Notes: generated by a model from the letters alone, not told the origin. Numbered from the stretch's first letter, positions 41,804 through 50,590 are shown. The stretch: 64,000 bases of DNA from Sinorhizobium sp. B11 (GCA_039725955.1 CP091034.1:3970501-4034500), one strand, 5' to 3'. Numbers and translations: made by a program.

Positions 41804-42445
41804 ATGAAACGATCGACACTATTGACGGCTGGGCTTTTGTCACTGGCCCCCGCCACCGCCTTCGCTCATCCGCATATTTTCGTGGAAGCAAGGCTCGAGG
41901 TTGTCGCAGCCCCCGACGGCAGCATTCAGGAACTGCGCAACGTCTGGCGCTTCGACGAGGTCTTCTCCTCCTCCGTCGTCATGGACTTCGACAAGAATAC
42001 CGATCTGAAGCTGGAGCCGAACGAGCTTGCCGAAGTGGGCAAGACCGTTCGGGATTCGCTTGCGGATTACGACTATTACATGAACCTGACGATGGATGGG
42101 AAAAACATAAAAGTCGAAAAGCCCGAAATCATCCATGTCGACTACAAGGAAGGGCAGCTCCTGATGTTCTTCGCCGTCAAACCGGTGGAGAAGATGCCGC
42201 TGAAAGGCAAGCTGACTTTCGGCGTCTATGATCCGACGCTCTATACCTCGATCGACTTCCCGACCGACAACGAACTCGCCGTGGTCGGCGACGGCTTCAA
42301 GACCTGCAAACACGCGGTCGTGCGCCCGGACGCAGACGAGGTAATTTCGGAAAACAAGCAGTCGCTGACCGACGCTTTCTTCAACGATCCAACCGGCACC
42401 AATATGTCGAAGCTCTTCGCCACACGGCTGGAGGTCACATGCTGA
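41804..42445 (+). CDS. DUF1007 periplasmic protein linked to metal transport
   Basis: A 213-residue exported protein. The signal peptide ends after ATAFA and the mature protein begins HPHIFVEARLEV, a His-x-His N-terminus that is typical of this family and can bind a divalent metal. The domain includes NVWRFDEVFSSSVVMDFD and ends before a C-terminal Cys. DUF1007 genes are regularly next to NicO/RcnA-like transporters, as here: the two genes overlap by seven bases. The protein probably delivers or scavenges nickel, cobalt or zinc for the permease. Confidence 0.88.
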   Translation: MKRSTLLTAGLLSLAPATAFAHPHIFVEARLEVVAAPDGSIQELRNVWRFDEVFSSSVVMDFDKNTDLKLEPNELAEVGKTVRDSLADYDYYMNLTMDGKNIKVEKPEIIHVDYKEGQLLMFFAVKPVEKMPLKGKLTFGVYDPTLYTSIDFPTDNELAVVGDGFKTCKHAVVRPDADEVISENKQSLTDAFFNDPTGTNMSKLFATRLEVTC

Positions 42446-43509
42446 TAAAGCGCCTGCCCCTTGCCCTGCTTGCGCTCGCCGTCGTGGCCACTGCCGCCCA
42501 TGCGCAATCACCGCTTGGCATCGGCACGGCGGAGCCGAGCTTCCAGCCGACAGGCGGGCCGCTGGCACCTCTTTTCCTGTACGTGAACTACGAGCAGCAA
42601 GCCTTCTATCGCGCGCTGACCGGCGCGCTGAAAGCCATGCGCGAAGACCCCTGGCAACTATCCTCGCTGATCGGTCTTTCTTTCGCCTATGGCGTGTTTC
42701 ATGCCGCCGGCCCGGGCCACGGCAAGGCCGTCATCTCGTCCTACATGATCGCCAACGAAGTCGAGCTTCGACGTGGCGTCGTCATTTCCTTCATCTCAGC
42801 CTTCGTCCAGGGCGTCATGGCCGTCGCACTCGTCGGCGCCGCGTGGCTGGTGCTGCGCGGCACCGGCATCACGCTGACCATGGCAACACAGGCCATGGAA
42901 ATCGCAAGCTTCGTGATGGTCATCCTTTTTGGCTGCTGGCTGCTTTTCCGCAAGCTACGCTCGATGGCTGGCCAACTGCCGCGTCGCCGGCTCATGGCAA
43001 CGCCGGCAGGCCCCGTCAGCATGATGTTGGACTGGAAGGACAATGCGAGCGAACGCCAGAGCGCCAGTTTCAGCTTCAACGGCAAGGCGCAGGCCGTGGA
43101 CCAAGGCCATTCCTATGTGCCGGGCATGGTCTGCGAGACCTGCGGCAATTCGCACCTGCCCGATCCCTCGCTGGTCAGCGGCGACAAGTTCAGCGCCCGT
43201 GAGGCGTGGTCTGCCGTTATCGCCGTGGGCTTACGCCCCTGCTCCGGCGCATTGCTGGTCATGACCTTCTCGCTGTTGAACGGGCTTTATCTTGGCGGCG
43301 TGCTCTCGGTCGTCGCCATGTCGCTTGGCACCGCCATTACCGTTGCGATTCTTGCGACGCTCGCCGTGACGGCCAAGAGCACGGCCGTACGCCTCTCCGG
43401 CCGTGGTTCGTCCGCCTCAATCTGGATCGGCAATACGATCGAGATAGCAGGCGCGCTTCTTGTGATCCTGATGGGTATATTGTTGCTCGGAGCCTCCCTG
43501 CAGGGATAG
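42439..43509 (+). CDS. NicO/RcnA-family nickel/cobalt transporter
   Basis: A 356-residue membrane protein of the NicO family. A signal-like N-terminus is followed by about six membrane helices in two blocks. The first block has the metal motif GVFHAAGPGHGKAVISSYM. A central cytoplasmic stretch holds a CETCGN motif, and the second block has IAVGLRPCSGALLVMTFSL. It overlaps the DUF1007 gene by seven bases. Family members import or export nickel or cobalt; direction and ion are not settled by the sequence. No nickel enzyme genes are nearby. Confidence 0.9.
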   Translation: MLIKRLPLALLALAVVATAAHAQSPLGIGTAEPSFQPTGGPLAPLFLYVNYEQQAFYRALTGALKAMREDPWQLSSLIGLSFAYGVFHAAGPGHGKAVISSYMIANEVELRRGVVISFISAFVQGVMAVALVGAAWLVLRGTGITLTMATQAMEIASFVMVILFGCWLLFRKLRSMAGQLPRRRLMATPAGPVSMMLDWKDNASERQSASFSFNGKAQAVDQGHSYVPGMVCETCGNSHLPDPSLVSGDKFSAREAWSAVIAVGLRPCSGALLVMTFSLLNGLYLGGVLSVVAMSLGTAITVAILATLAVTAKSTAVRLSGRGSSASIWIGNTIEIAGALLVILMGILLLGASLQG

Positions 43510-43511
43510 CC

Positions 43512-43724
43512 TCACGGCTTTCTGCTGCGCTGGTAGCGTGCTCGCAGCCAGAATATGCCGAAGAAACACATCAGCAGGCAGACGCCGACGATGACTGCCA
43601 ATATCGGCGAAAAACTGCCGATCCACAGCACGATGGTCGGCAGGAAATAGATCACCAGCCCGGCACAAACCAGAATGATAGCGGCTGCAATCGCCTGCGA
43701 ACGGCTTTCCGGGCTCATGGCCAT
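43512..43724 (-). CDS. Small membrane protein of unknown function
   Basis: A 70-residue protein with two hydrophobic segments (about 9-30 and 38-60) and a basic C-terminus RARYQRSRKP. A good GAGGAG ribosome site lies seven bases before the ATG at 43724. Its stop is two bases from the end of the convergent transporter gene. I do not recognise a family. Confidence 0.7.
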   Translation of the reverse strand: MAMSPESRSQAIAAAIILVCAGLVIYFLPTIVLWIGSFSPILAVIVGVCLLMCFFGIFWLRARYQRSRKP

Positions 43725-43823
43725 GGGTCACTCCTCTTGTCCGGGAGTGGATAGGCCAGCCGCCTCTCAAAGGCAACCGGCCCTGATGTCACCGGACCCG
43801 CAGATTGCTGCAAGCTCCCGGGA

Positions 43824-44543
43824 TCACTGCGAGAGAGTGACCTTGGCAGAGGAAACCGTCGCTTCGATGTGATCGACCAGCTGATCGGGCAGGCCGAGCC
43901 TGCCAGCAAGCAGATCGAGATAGCCGCGTTCGGCCCGTGAATCCGGCTCGATCGTCAGGCGCGAGGCGGTGTAGAGCTCGACTTTCTGCTCCTCCGTCAC
44001 CGCCGCAGCGACAAGCGCATCGATATCGGTCGGCTCCGAAAGCTCACGTTCGATGAAGCTCGCCGCCTCGCCGCTGACGTCGGCGGCCTTGACCTTGTCC
44101 ATGATGAGGACGCGTTCCGCATCGTCGATATGACCGTCGGCCTTGGCGGCAGCGATCATGGCGCGGATGAGGACGAGCACGAACTCATTGCTGGTCGCTG
44201 GTGAGGCCGTACCGAAGCCCGATTCTGCAGGCGGAGGCAAGAGAACGGGATTGTTTGCCGTCGGCGCATCGGAGGGTGCTGCGGGCGCCTGCCCTGCCTG
44301 ATAGTTCTTCCAGGCTTGATAGCCGAGGCCCGCAATGGCTGCGAGACCGCCGATGGTAACGGCATTGCCTGCGATACTGCGGCCGGTCTTGGTACCGAGA
44401 AGCACAGCGGCAAGCGCACCGGTCTTTAATGGATTATCCTTCGCCATCTGGATCGCGTCGCCGGCACGGTCGCGTACGCTGCCGCCCACGCCCGGGATCT
44501 GCGATCCCAGAAACTGGTCGAGTAGTTTCTTCGCGTCGAACAT
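43824..44543 (-). CDS. DUF533 / TerB-like protein
   Basis: A 239-residue protein. An N-terminal MFDAKKLLDQFLGSQIPG segment and a glycine-rich hydrophobic stretch (about 55-80) are followed by a Pro-rich linker. The TerB-like domain (about 120-235) shows FVLVLIRAMIAAAKADGHID with an acidic metal site and DIDALVAAAVTEEQKVELYTAS. The DUF533 family is close to the tellurite-resistance TerB fold. The ATG at 44543 fits the family start; in-frame codons up to 44627 have no such similarity. It is monocistronic and separated from the telA-terD cluster by 17 kb. Confidence 0.87.
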   Translation of the reverse strand: MFDAKKLLDQFLGSQIPGVGGSVRDRAGDAIQMAKDNPLKTGALAAVLLGTKTGRSIAGNAVTIGGLAAIAGLGYQAWKNYQAGQAPAAPSDAPTANNPVLLPPPAESGFGTASPATSNEFVLVLIRAMIAAAKADGHIDDAERVLIMDKVKAADVSGEAASFIERELSEPTDIDALVAAAVTEEQKVELYTASRLTIEPDSRAERGYLDLLAGRLGLPDQLVDHIEATVSSAKVTLSQ

Positions 44544-44607
44544 GTCCTCTGCTTCTCCCTGTTCTAGAGGCTGGAGGAGAACATAGGTTTGCGACTGCCG
44601 AAATACA

Positions 44608-44634
44608 AACGAGGGCGGCATGGCCACCCTCGTT
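44608..44634 (-). terminator. Terminator after eda
   Basis: AACGAGGG pairs with CCCTCGTT, extended by GG/CC beyond one mismatch, with a CATGG loop. The minus-strand continuation is TTTGTATTT. It lies 40 bases after the eda stop. Confidence 0.8.
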
Positions 44635-44674
44635 CAAAACCTGCAAGCTTTCAAAACCGGACGGCCTCGAGAAC

Positions 44675-45313
44675 TCAGCCCTTCAGCGCGAAAGCTTCGG
44701 AAGCGAGCTTCGTAATGCCTGCCCAGTCGCCTGCAGCAACCAGTTCCTTCGGCGCGACCCATGAACCGCCAACGCAGATGACGTTCGGCAGCGACAGATA
44801 GTCATTGGCATTCTTGAGCGAGATACCGCCGGTCGGGCAAAAGTACGTGCCGGCGAGCGGCGACGACAGCGCCTTCAGATAGGCAGCACCGCCGGCCTGC
44901 TCGGCCGGGAAGAACTTCAGCACCTGATAGCCTTCTTCGCGCAAAGCCATGACTTCGCTTGCTGTCGCAGCGCCCGGCAGCAACGGCACCGGTGAATCGG
45001 CTGCGGCATCCAGAAGCTCCTGGGTCGTGCCTGGGCTGACGATGAACTTGGAGCCAGCCTGCACGGCGGCTTCCCAGTGAGCAGCATTGAGGATCGTGCC
45101 GGCGCCGACTTCAGCACCTTCCACTTCAGCGGCGACCGCGCGCACGGCATCGAGAGCAGCCGGGGTGCGCATGGTGATCTCGATGGCCTTGAGACCACCT
45201 GCAACGAGTGCGCGGGCAAGCGACACGGCCGACTTGGCATCATCGACGATCAGAACCGGAACGACGGGCTGGAGTTTCAGGATAGAAAGGAGTTTCTCTG
45301 TCTTCTCGCCCAT
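44675..45313 (-). CDS. eda: 2-dehydro-3-deoxy-phosphogluconate (KDPG) aldolase
   Basis: A 212-residue class I aldolase of the Entner-Doudoroff pathway, cleaving KDPG to pyruvate and glyceraldehyde 3-phosphate. Catalytic Lys is in YQVLKFFPAEQAGG; the acid/base Glu and Arg are in LKAIEITMRTPAAL; VGAGTILNAAHWEAA and FCPTGGISLKNANDYL form the phosphate-binding side. The ATG at 45313 has an AAGGGAAC site eight bases ahead; the longer reading to 45400 is not favoured. The gene is single, as in many rhizobia. Rhizobia rely on this pathway for hexose catabolism. Confidence 0.95.
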   Translation of the reverse strand: MGEKTEKLLSILKLQPVVPVLIVDDAKSAVSLARALVAGGLKAIEITMRTPAALDAVRAVAAEVEGAEVGAGTILNAAHWEAAVQAGSKFIVSPGTTQELLDAAADSPVPLLPGAATASEVMALREEGYQVLKFFPAEQAGGAAYLKALSSPLAGTYFCPTGGISLKNANDYLSLPNVICVGGSWVAPKELVAAGDWAGITKLASEAFALKG

Positions 45314-45464
45314 GGCCACGGTTCCCTTAAACGATTGAAATCGGCTTTCGAATAACGCCCTCACAAGGGCTTGTCGAGATAAAACCAGCCCGTGCGACAA
45401 GACGGGTATTAAATCATTATAAATTGGGGTAGCGTACCCCGACCGTCACAAAAGGTTCATTCGT

Positions 45465-45953
45465 ATGGCGAAAGAGATCGAACGGAAGTTCCTCGTACGC
45501 GGCGAAGCATGGCGCTCCGCTGTCGAGTCCAAATCGGTCCTGAAGCAGGGCTACGTCGCTTCGATGGACGACCGCTCTGTACGAATTCGCATCCTTGACG
45601 AGAAGACTGCGCGGCTGACGATGAAGATCGGCCGCAGCACCCTCACCCGCGACGAATTCGAGTATGAAATCCCCGTCTCCGACGCCGAGGAACTGCTGGA
45701 AAACGCCATCGGCATCGTCATCGAAAAGACGCGATACCGCGTCCCCTATGAAGGTTTCGTCTGGGAAGTCGATGTCTTTGGCGGCGCCCATCGCGGCCTC
45801 GTCATCGCCGAAGTCGAGATGCAGGCCGAAACTGACAATCCTCCCCTGCCCGCCTGGCTCGGCCGCGAAGTGACGGGCGACTTCCGCTATTCCAATCAGG
45901 CGCTTGCTACAGAATTCGAGCACGACAGGCATGGGCTATCGCATACGGCCTGA
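45465..45953 (+). CDS. CYTH-domain protein (inorganic triphosphatase type)
   Basis: A 162-residue CYTH (CyaB/thiamine triphosphatase) tunnel-fold protein. The signature ExExK is present at the very N-terminus: KEIERKFLV. Further charged strands follow, such as VRIRILDEKTARLTMKIG, EFEYEIP and VIAEVEMQ. These proteins hydrolyse triphosphates or tripolyphosphate. The end of the gene overlaps the start of the CHAD gene by 23 bases, so the two products of the CYTH-CHAD pair, fused in other bacteria, are encoded as coupled neighbours. The 151 bases before it carry the promoter shared with the divergent eda gene. Confidence 0.9.
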   Translation: MAKEIERKFLVRGEAWRSAVESKSVLKQGYVASMDDRSVRIRILDEKTARLTMKIGRSTLTRDEFEYEIPVSDAEELLENAIGIVIEKTRYRVPYEGFVWEVDVFGGAHRGLVIAEVEMQAETDNPPLPAWLGREVTGDFRYSNQALATEFEHDRHGLSHTA

Positions 45954-46839
45954 GGCCGATTTTACCGACGAGTTCCGAAGCGCGGCCGAGGAGCAACTCA
46001 CGCGTGCCATCACCGTTCTGCAAGAACAGCCGGAAGGCGCCCATGAGGCGATTCACGCTTTCCGCAAGAACATCAAGCGACTGCGTTCGCTCTATCGCCT
46101 CGTGTCCTGTGACGTGCCGGATTTCCAGAAGCGAGAGAACGCGCGGTTGAGGGACACTGCCAGGTCGCTCTCCACCATCCGCGATGCCGCAGCGATCGTC
46201 GATACCGCGCGTTACCTGCACGACAATGCCCGCAACCTGGAAGAAGCCGAGGCGCTCGGTCGCATCGTTTCTATCCTGGAGGCCCGGCGCGATTGGATGG
46301 CGGAGGCTGAGAGCGGCCTCGAACAACGGCTGCACGACGCTGCCGACGCTTTACGGGAAGCGATCGCGGCACTCGATGATATCGTCTTCGACAAGAGCCA
46401 TCGCAAGAATGCCCGAATGCTGGCAAAGAGCTGGCGCCGGACGGCGTCGCGCGCCAGAAAAGCGCTGGATGCCTGTCATGAAGATGCGACAGCCGATGAC
46501 TTTCACGAACTGCGCAAGCGCACCTACGACTATCGCCTCTACCACGCGCTTCTGCGCGATCTCTGGCCGAGTGCGATGAAGGCCAAACGCGACTTCGCCA
46601 AGGACCTCGTCGAACGGCTCGGACACATCAACGATCTCTCCGTACTTTCGGGTCTCGTTGAGGCAGAGCCGCAGCTCTTCACCCGCAACGACGATCTCGC
46701 CCATCTGCTGGATGCCGTCATCTTTCGTCAGCAGGAGGATCGGCGCGAAACGCTGCTCAGCGCCGAAACGCTCTACGGTGATGATCCCGATGACGAAGCA
46801 CAACGTCTCGAGATCCTCTGGGTCTCGATCCGCAATTGA
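45931..46839 (+). CDS. CHAD-domain protein
   Basis: A 302-residue all-helical protein with the CHAD pattern: EAIHAFRKNIKRLRSLYRLV near the start and FHELRKRTYDYRLYHALLRD later, each with conserved His and basic residues. The conserved His and Arg/Lys of the two halves bind polyphosphate in studied members. The ATG at 45931 (MGYRIRPEAD) lies inside the end of the CYTH gene. The reading from TTG 45904 would overlap by 50 bases. Together with the CYTH enzyme it likely acts on or binds to polyphosphate granules. Confidence 0.88.
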   Translation: MGYRIRPEADFTDEFRSAAEEQLTRAITVLQEQPEGAHEAIHAFRKNIKRLRSLYRLVSCDVPDFQKRENARLRDTARSLSTIRDAAAIVDTARYLHDNARNLEEAEALGRIVSILEARRDWMAEAESGLEQRLHDAADALREAIAALDDIVFDKSHRKNARMLAKSWRRTASRARKALDACHEDATADDFHELRKRTYDYRLYHALLRDLWPSAMKAKRDFAKDLVERLGHINDLSVLSGLVEAEPQLFTRNDDLAHLLDAVIFRQQEDRRETLLSAETLYGDDPDDEAQRLEILWVSIRN

Positions 46840-46852
46840 TGCATTTCACCTG

Positions 46853-46883
46853 TTGACCTCAACATTGGTTGAGATCCTAGCCT
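46853..46883 (+). promoter_or_regulatory. MerR-type promoter with 19-bp spacer and operator
   Basis: A -35-like TTGACC (46853-46858) and a weak -10-like TAGCCT (46878-46883) are separated by 19 bases. CTCAAC-N4-GTTGAG (46858-46873) sits in the spacer. This long spacer with an inverted repeat is the hallmark of MerR/SoxR-family controlled promoters. The VOC gene starts 31 bases downstream. No merR-family gene is in the window. Confidence 0.6.
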
Positions 46884-46913
46884 CAGTCGGTCAATCAACC
46901 TCCTGAGGACGAT

Positions 46914-47387
46914 ATGTCTGCTGACACAACCACGAAACCGCAAATCCAGGGCATCTACGAAACCCATCTCACCGTCGCCGATCTGAAGACTTCCATTGCT
47001 TTCTATCGCGATATTCTGGGCCTGGAGTTCGCCGCCGAATTTCCCGAGCGCCGCATTGCCTTCTTCTGGGTGAACGGCAAGAGGAACGCCATGCTCGGCC
47101 TCTGGGAAACTGGCACCGGCCCCTTGAAGATGCGCTTGCACTTGGCCTTCCGCCTGTCGCAGGAAGAAATGATGCAGGCGCCGGCGCTGCTTATCGGCAA
47201 GGGCCTGACGCCACACGGCTTTCACGGGGAGCCAGTCACCGAACCGATCGTCATCGGTTGGGTGCCGGCGTTGTCACTCTATTTCAACGATCCCGACGGA
47301 CACTCCATCGAATTCCTGAGCGTGCTCGATGACGAACCGGATGCCGCTTTCGGCATGCGCTCCTATACCGAATGGAAAGCGCGCTGA
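46914..47387 (+). CDS. VOC (glyoxalase/bleomycin resistance) family protein
   Basis: A 157-residue protein with two vicinal-oxygen-chelate modules. The first is ETHLTVADLKTSIAFYRDILGLEF with a metal-ligand His and the typical helix, the second ends in LYFNDPDGHSIEFLSVL with His and Glu ligands. Members include glyoxalases, ring-cleaving dioxygenases and antibiotic-binding proteins; this one is not assignable further. A CCTGAGGACGAT site precedes the ATG. Expression is likely induced through a MerR-type activator, given the promoter immediately upstream. Confidence 0.88.
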   Translation: MSADTTTKPQIQGIYETHLTVADLKTSIAFYRDILGLEFAAEFPERRIAFFWVNGKRNAMLGLWETGTGPLKMRLHLAFRLSQEEMMQAPALLIGKGLTPHGFHGEPVTEPIVIGWVPALSLYFNDPDGHSIEFLSVLDDEPDAAFGMRSYTEWKAR

Positions 47388-47462
47388 CAGACTATGGCGA
47401 CACGGCAGCGGACTTGCGTAATATCATTGCGCAGGCCCGGCATATTCTGTATTTCCACGCCC

Positions 47463-48392
47463 ATGACCGACAATGCGATCCAGACAAGCCCGTTCCTCGT
47501 GGCCGCACTTTACCATTTCGTCTCGCTGCCGCGTTACGAAAGCCTGCAGCCGCCGCTACAGGCGCTCTGTGAAGAGAATGGCGTCAAGGGCACGCTGCTC
47601 CTCGCCCATGAAGGCATCAACGGGACGATTGCAGGTCCGGATGCCGGCATCCGGACCGTGCTCGCTTTCTTGCGTGCCCAGCCGGAATTTTCCGCGCTCG
47701 AGCACAAGGAAAGCCATGCTTCCAAAATGCCTTTCCTGCGGATGAAGGTGAAGCTGAAAAAGGAAATCGTCACCATGGGCGTCGAGAATATCGACCCCAA
47801 TAAGGTGGTCGGAACCTATATCAATCCCGTTGATTGGAACGCGCTGATCTCCGATCCCGATACGATCGTCATCGACACCCGCAACGACTACGAGACGGCA
47901 ATCGGCGTCTTCCGCGGCGCCGTGGACCCCAAGACCAAAACCTTCCGCGAGTTTCCGGATTGGGTGCGCAATAATCCCGGCCTCCATAACAAGCCGAAGA
48001 TCGCCATGTATTGCACCGGCGGCATCCGCTGCGAGAAGGCAACGGCCTTCATGAAGGAACAGGGCTTCGAAGAGGTCTATCACCTCAAGGGCGGCATCCT
48101 GAAATATCTGGAGGAAGTGCCACAGGAAGAAAGCCTCTGGGATGGAGCCTGCTTCGTTTTCGACGAGCGGGTTTCAGTCGAGCATGGCTTGAAGCAAGGC
48201 GAACACAAGCTTTGCCATGCCTGCCGCAACCCGATCACGGCAGAAGAAGTCACCTCGCCCTATTACGAGGAAGGCGTTTCCTGCAGCAATTGCTATCACA
48301 GCCGCAGCGAAGAAGACCGCCTGCGCTATCGTCAGCGCCAGCACCAGATCGCACTCGCCAAGAAACGCGGACAGAAGCACATAGGTACATAA
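47463..48392 (+). CDS. trhO: tRNA uridine(34) hydroxylase, rhodanese-domain (TrhO/YceA)
   Basis: A 309-residue protein of the YceA type, which makes 5-hydroxyuridine at the wobble position of tRNAs. An N-terminal acylphosphatase-like part (LLLAHEGINGTIAG) leads to the rhodanese domain (about 120-225) with VIDTRNDYETAIGVFRGA and the active loop MYCTGGIRCEKATAF (Cys). The C-terminal zinc-type region has HKLCHACRNPI and CSNCYHSRSEEDRLRY. The ATG at 47463 starts MTDNAIQTSPFLVAALY; a start upstream at 47394 would overlap the VOC end. Confidence 0.94.
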   Translation: MTDNAIQTSPFLVAALYHFVSLPRYESLQPPLQALCEENGVKGTLLLAHEGINGTIAGPDAGIRTVLAFLRAQPEFSALEHKESHASKMPFLRMKVKLKKEIVTMGVENIDPNKVVGTYINPVDWNALISDPDTIVIDTRNDYETAIGVFRGAVDPKTKTFREFPDWVRNNPGLHNKPKIAMYCTGGIRCEKATAFMKEQGFEEVYHLKGGILKYLEEVPQEESLWDGACFVFDERVSVEHGLKQGEHKLCHACRNPITAEEVTSPYYEEGVSCSNCYHSRSEEDRLRYRQRQHQIALAKKRGQKHIGT

Positions 48393-48400
48393 CGCGACGG

Positions 48401-50590
48401 TTAGCCGGCGATCCGGCGCAGGACCCGTGCTTCGCGATGCTCCTGCAATCGGTCATTGATGTGGTCGGCAGTCATCGGTTTGCCGAAGAAATAGCCCTGC
48501 AGACTGTCGCAGCCAAAGAGGCGCAGCGCAACCGCCTGCTCTTCCGTCTCGATGCCTTCGGCCGTGACCGGAATATCCAGCGCGCGGGCAAGTGCTACTG
48601 TCGCCTGCAGCATCTCGCGCTGCCGGCTGTCGCCGGTAATATCGGTGACGAGTGAGCGGTCGATCTTGATGCGATCGAAGCCGAACTGCCGCAAATAGCC
48701 GATCGAAGAAAAGCCGGAGCCGAAGTCGTCGAGCGCCACCTTGACGCCGAGCGACTTCAATCGTTCGATCGATTGGCGCGTGCGCTGCGGATTCTGGATC
48801 ATGTAGCCTTCGGTGATCTCAAGCGTCACGCGGCTGGCCTCGATGTCCGTCTGCTTCAGCACATAGCGAACATAGTCGGTGAAGGCCGGATTGCGGAACT
48901 GGCCCGGTGAAACATTGACCGAGATCTTCAGTTCCGGCCACTGCTTTGCCGTTTCGCAGGCCTTGCGCAGTACGAAAAGGCCGAGGGATTCGATGAGCCC
49001 GCTGGTCTCGGCGATCGGAATGAAAACCTCGGGCGAAACCGGACCGTGGCCTGGCCGGTTCCAGCGCACCAGCGCTTCCACGCCATTCATCTCATGCGTC
49101 GCGGCATCGACGAGCGGCTGATAGGCAAGCGTGAGATCGCCGCTTTCGATCGCCATGCGCAGATCGAGCTCCAGCGCGTTGCGCTGCGCGCGATCGGTAT
49201 CCATGGCCGGATCGTAAAGTGTCATGCGGGCGCGGCCGGCCTCCTTCGCCTTGTACATGGCGAGGTCGGCGCGGCGTACCAGCTCCTCCCGGGCGATCGA
49301 ACCGAGCGATGACATGGCAATGCCGATGCTGGCGCCGACCACGACGATACGGCGGCCGACTTCGAGCGGTTCAGCAAGGAAATCGAGGATCTGCTCCGCA
49401 AGCTGCAATGCGGCCGCATTCTCCGCATCCGAAAGGAAAGCGATTGCAAACTCATCACCGCCGATGCGGGCGAGCACCGCGTCCTCGGGGATCAGCACGT
49501 CCAGTCCTGCCGCGACAGCGCGGATCAACTGGTCGCCGGTGCCGTGCCCGTAGCTGTCGTTGACTTCCTTGAAGCCGTCGAGATCGAGATAGAGTAGCAG
49601 CACGTTCCGCTTCGTCTGCCGGGCTTCCGCAACGAAGCGGTCGACGGCAAGCCCCAGGCCGTCGCGGTTGGAAAGACCGCTCAAGCGATCTCGAAGTGCT
49701 TCTTCACGCGCGCTGTTTTCCTCCGCCTTCAGCCGCCGGCCGGTCATCCAACCGATTATGAGGAGGACGACGAAGAACAGGCCGACAAGACCAAGCGCCT
49801 GGATGACCATGGGCCTCACCTGCGCGTAACCAATATCGCCGGGCGAACGCGACACCCAGACTAGCTTGCCGAGAACCGCCCGAGCAGGGTCTGCAATTTC
49901 CACCGAATAGGCCGCGGCAAAATCTGCGGGCACCAGTCGTAACCCGTTCAGCACGTAAGTCGTGCCGAGAGCGGAGATCTTGTCCTCGTCGAGATGCCGG
50001 GCGAAAACCAGATAGCGATGCTGACCGTCGGGCATATCAAGCTCACCCGACTTCTGCCGCACAAGCGCGATACCGACAGCGGCAATACCCCTGGCAGTCT
50101 TGATGAAACCGGTGGCCTGCGGCTTCTCGCCGGCATCAGGTGCGCGAACCTTGTCCAGAAGCCGCCAAAGCGAGGGGGAGAAGAAATCGTCTACCGACAT
50201 CTGCATTGGCAAACCGTCCTGATAGGCCATGACGGTTTTCTTCTGGTCATCAATGACGATAGCCATGTCGAAGAGAGGGCTGTTAAGGGACATCTCGCCG
50301 TAATTGCTGACCGTCCACGCCATGCCCTCCGGCGCGTAGACATTGGCAGCCGCATCATCCCAGGCGGCATAATCGTCAAGCGTCGCGGCAAGCTGGTCTT
50401 CGAAGGTCTTGAGTGCGCCGACGGTGGTTTCGCGCGAACGCTCGTCGTCGAGCACATTGGCATTTTCGGAGACGCGTTCCAGCGCCGTCAAAACCATGAT
50501 GGTGACAACAGCAACAATGACCGCGAAGGAAAAAAGCACGCCAGTGACCGTGGTATGGCGGCCTAAACCCGATCCATTGTTTTTTGACAT
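48401..50590 (-). CDS. CHASE4-GGDEF-EAL bifunctional c-di-GMP enzyme
   Basis: A 729-residue membrane protein. Membrane segment about 15-38, periplasmic CHASE4-type sensor (about 40-265), second membrane segment (about 267-290), GGDEF domain (about 305-470) and EAL domain (about 475-725). Both catalytic sites look complete: RIGGDEFAIAF in the first, and EALVRW, VNVSPGQF, LEITEGYMI, DDFGSGFSS, RIKIDRSLV and EGIETEEQ in the second. It can therefore in principle make or degrade c-di-GMP. The ATG at 50590 (MSKNNGSG) is chosen; a start at 50650 would add 20 residues. Convergent with trhO, nine bases between stops. Confidence 0.92.
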   Translation of the reverse strand: MSKNNGSGLGRHTTVTGVLFSFAVIVAVVTIMVLTALERVSENANVLDDERSRETTVGALKTFEDQLAATLDDYAAWDDAAANVYAPEGMAWTVSNYGEMSLNSPLFDMAIVIDDQKKTVMAYQDGLPMQMSVDDFFSPSLWRLLDKVRAPDAGEKPQATGFIKTARGIAAVGIALVRQKSGELDMPDGQHRYLVFARHLDEDKISALGTTYVLNGLRLVPADFAAAYSVEIADPARAVLGKLVWVSRSPGDIGYAQVRPMVIQALGLVGLFFVVLLIIGWMTGRRLKAEENSAREEALRDRLSGLSNRDGLGLAVDRFVAEARQTKRNVLLLYLDLDGFKEVNDSYGHGTGDQLIRAVAAGLDVLIPEDAVLARIGGDEFAIAFLSDAENAAALQLAEQILDFLAEPLEVGRRIVVVGASIGIAMSSLGSIAREELVRRADLAMYKAKEAGRARMTLYDPAMDTDRAQRNALELDLRMAIESGDLTLAYQPLVDAATHEMNGVEALVRWNRPGHGPVSPEVFIPIAETSGLIESLGLFVLRKACETAKQWPELKISVNVSPGQFRNPAFTDYVRYVLKQTDIEASRVTLEITEGYMIQNPQRTRQSIERLKSLGVKVALDDFGSGFSSIGYLRQFGFDRIKIDRSLVTDITGDSRQREMLQATVALARALDIPVTAEGIETEEQAVALRLFGCDSLQGYFFGKPMTADHINDRLQEHREARVLRRIAG

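Noticed and set aside
40782..41891. 369-codon frame on the minus strand opposite lysR
   Set aside because: Shadow of a well-supported LysR gene, spanning unrelated intergenic DNA at both ends.
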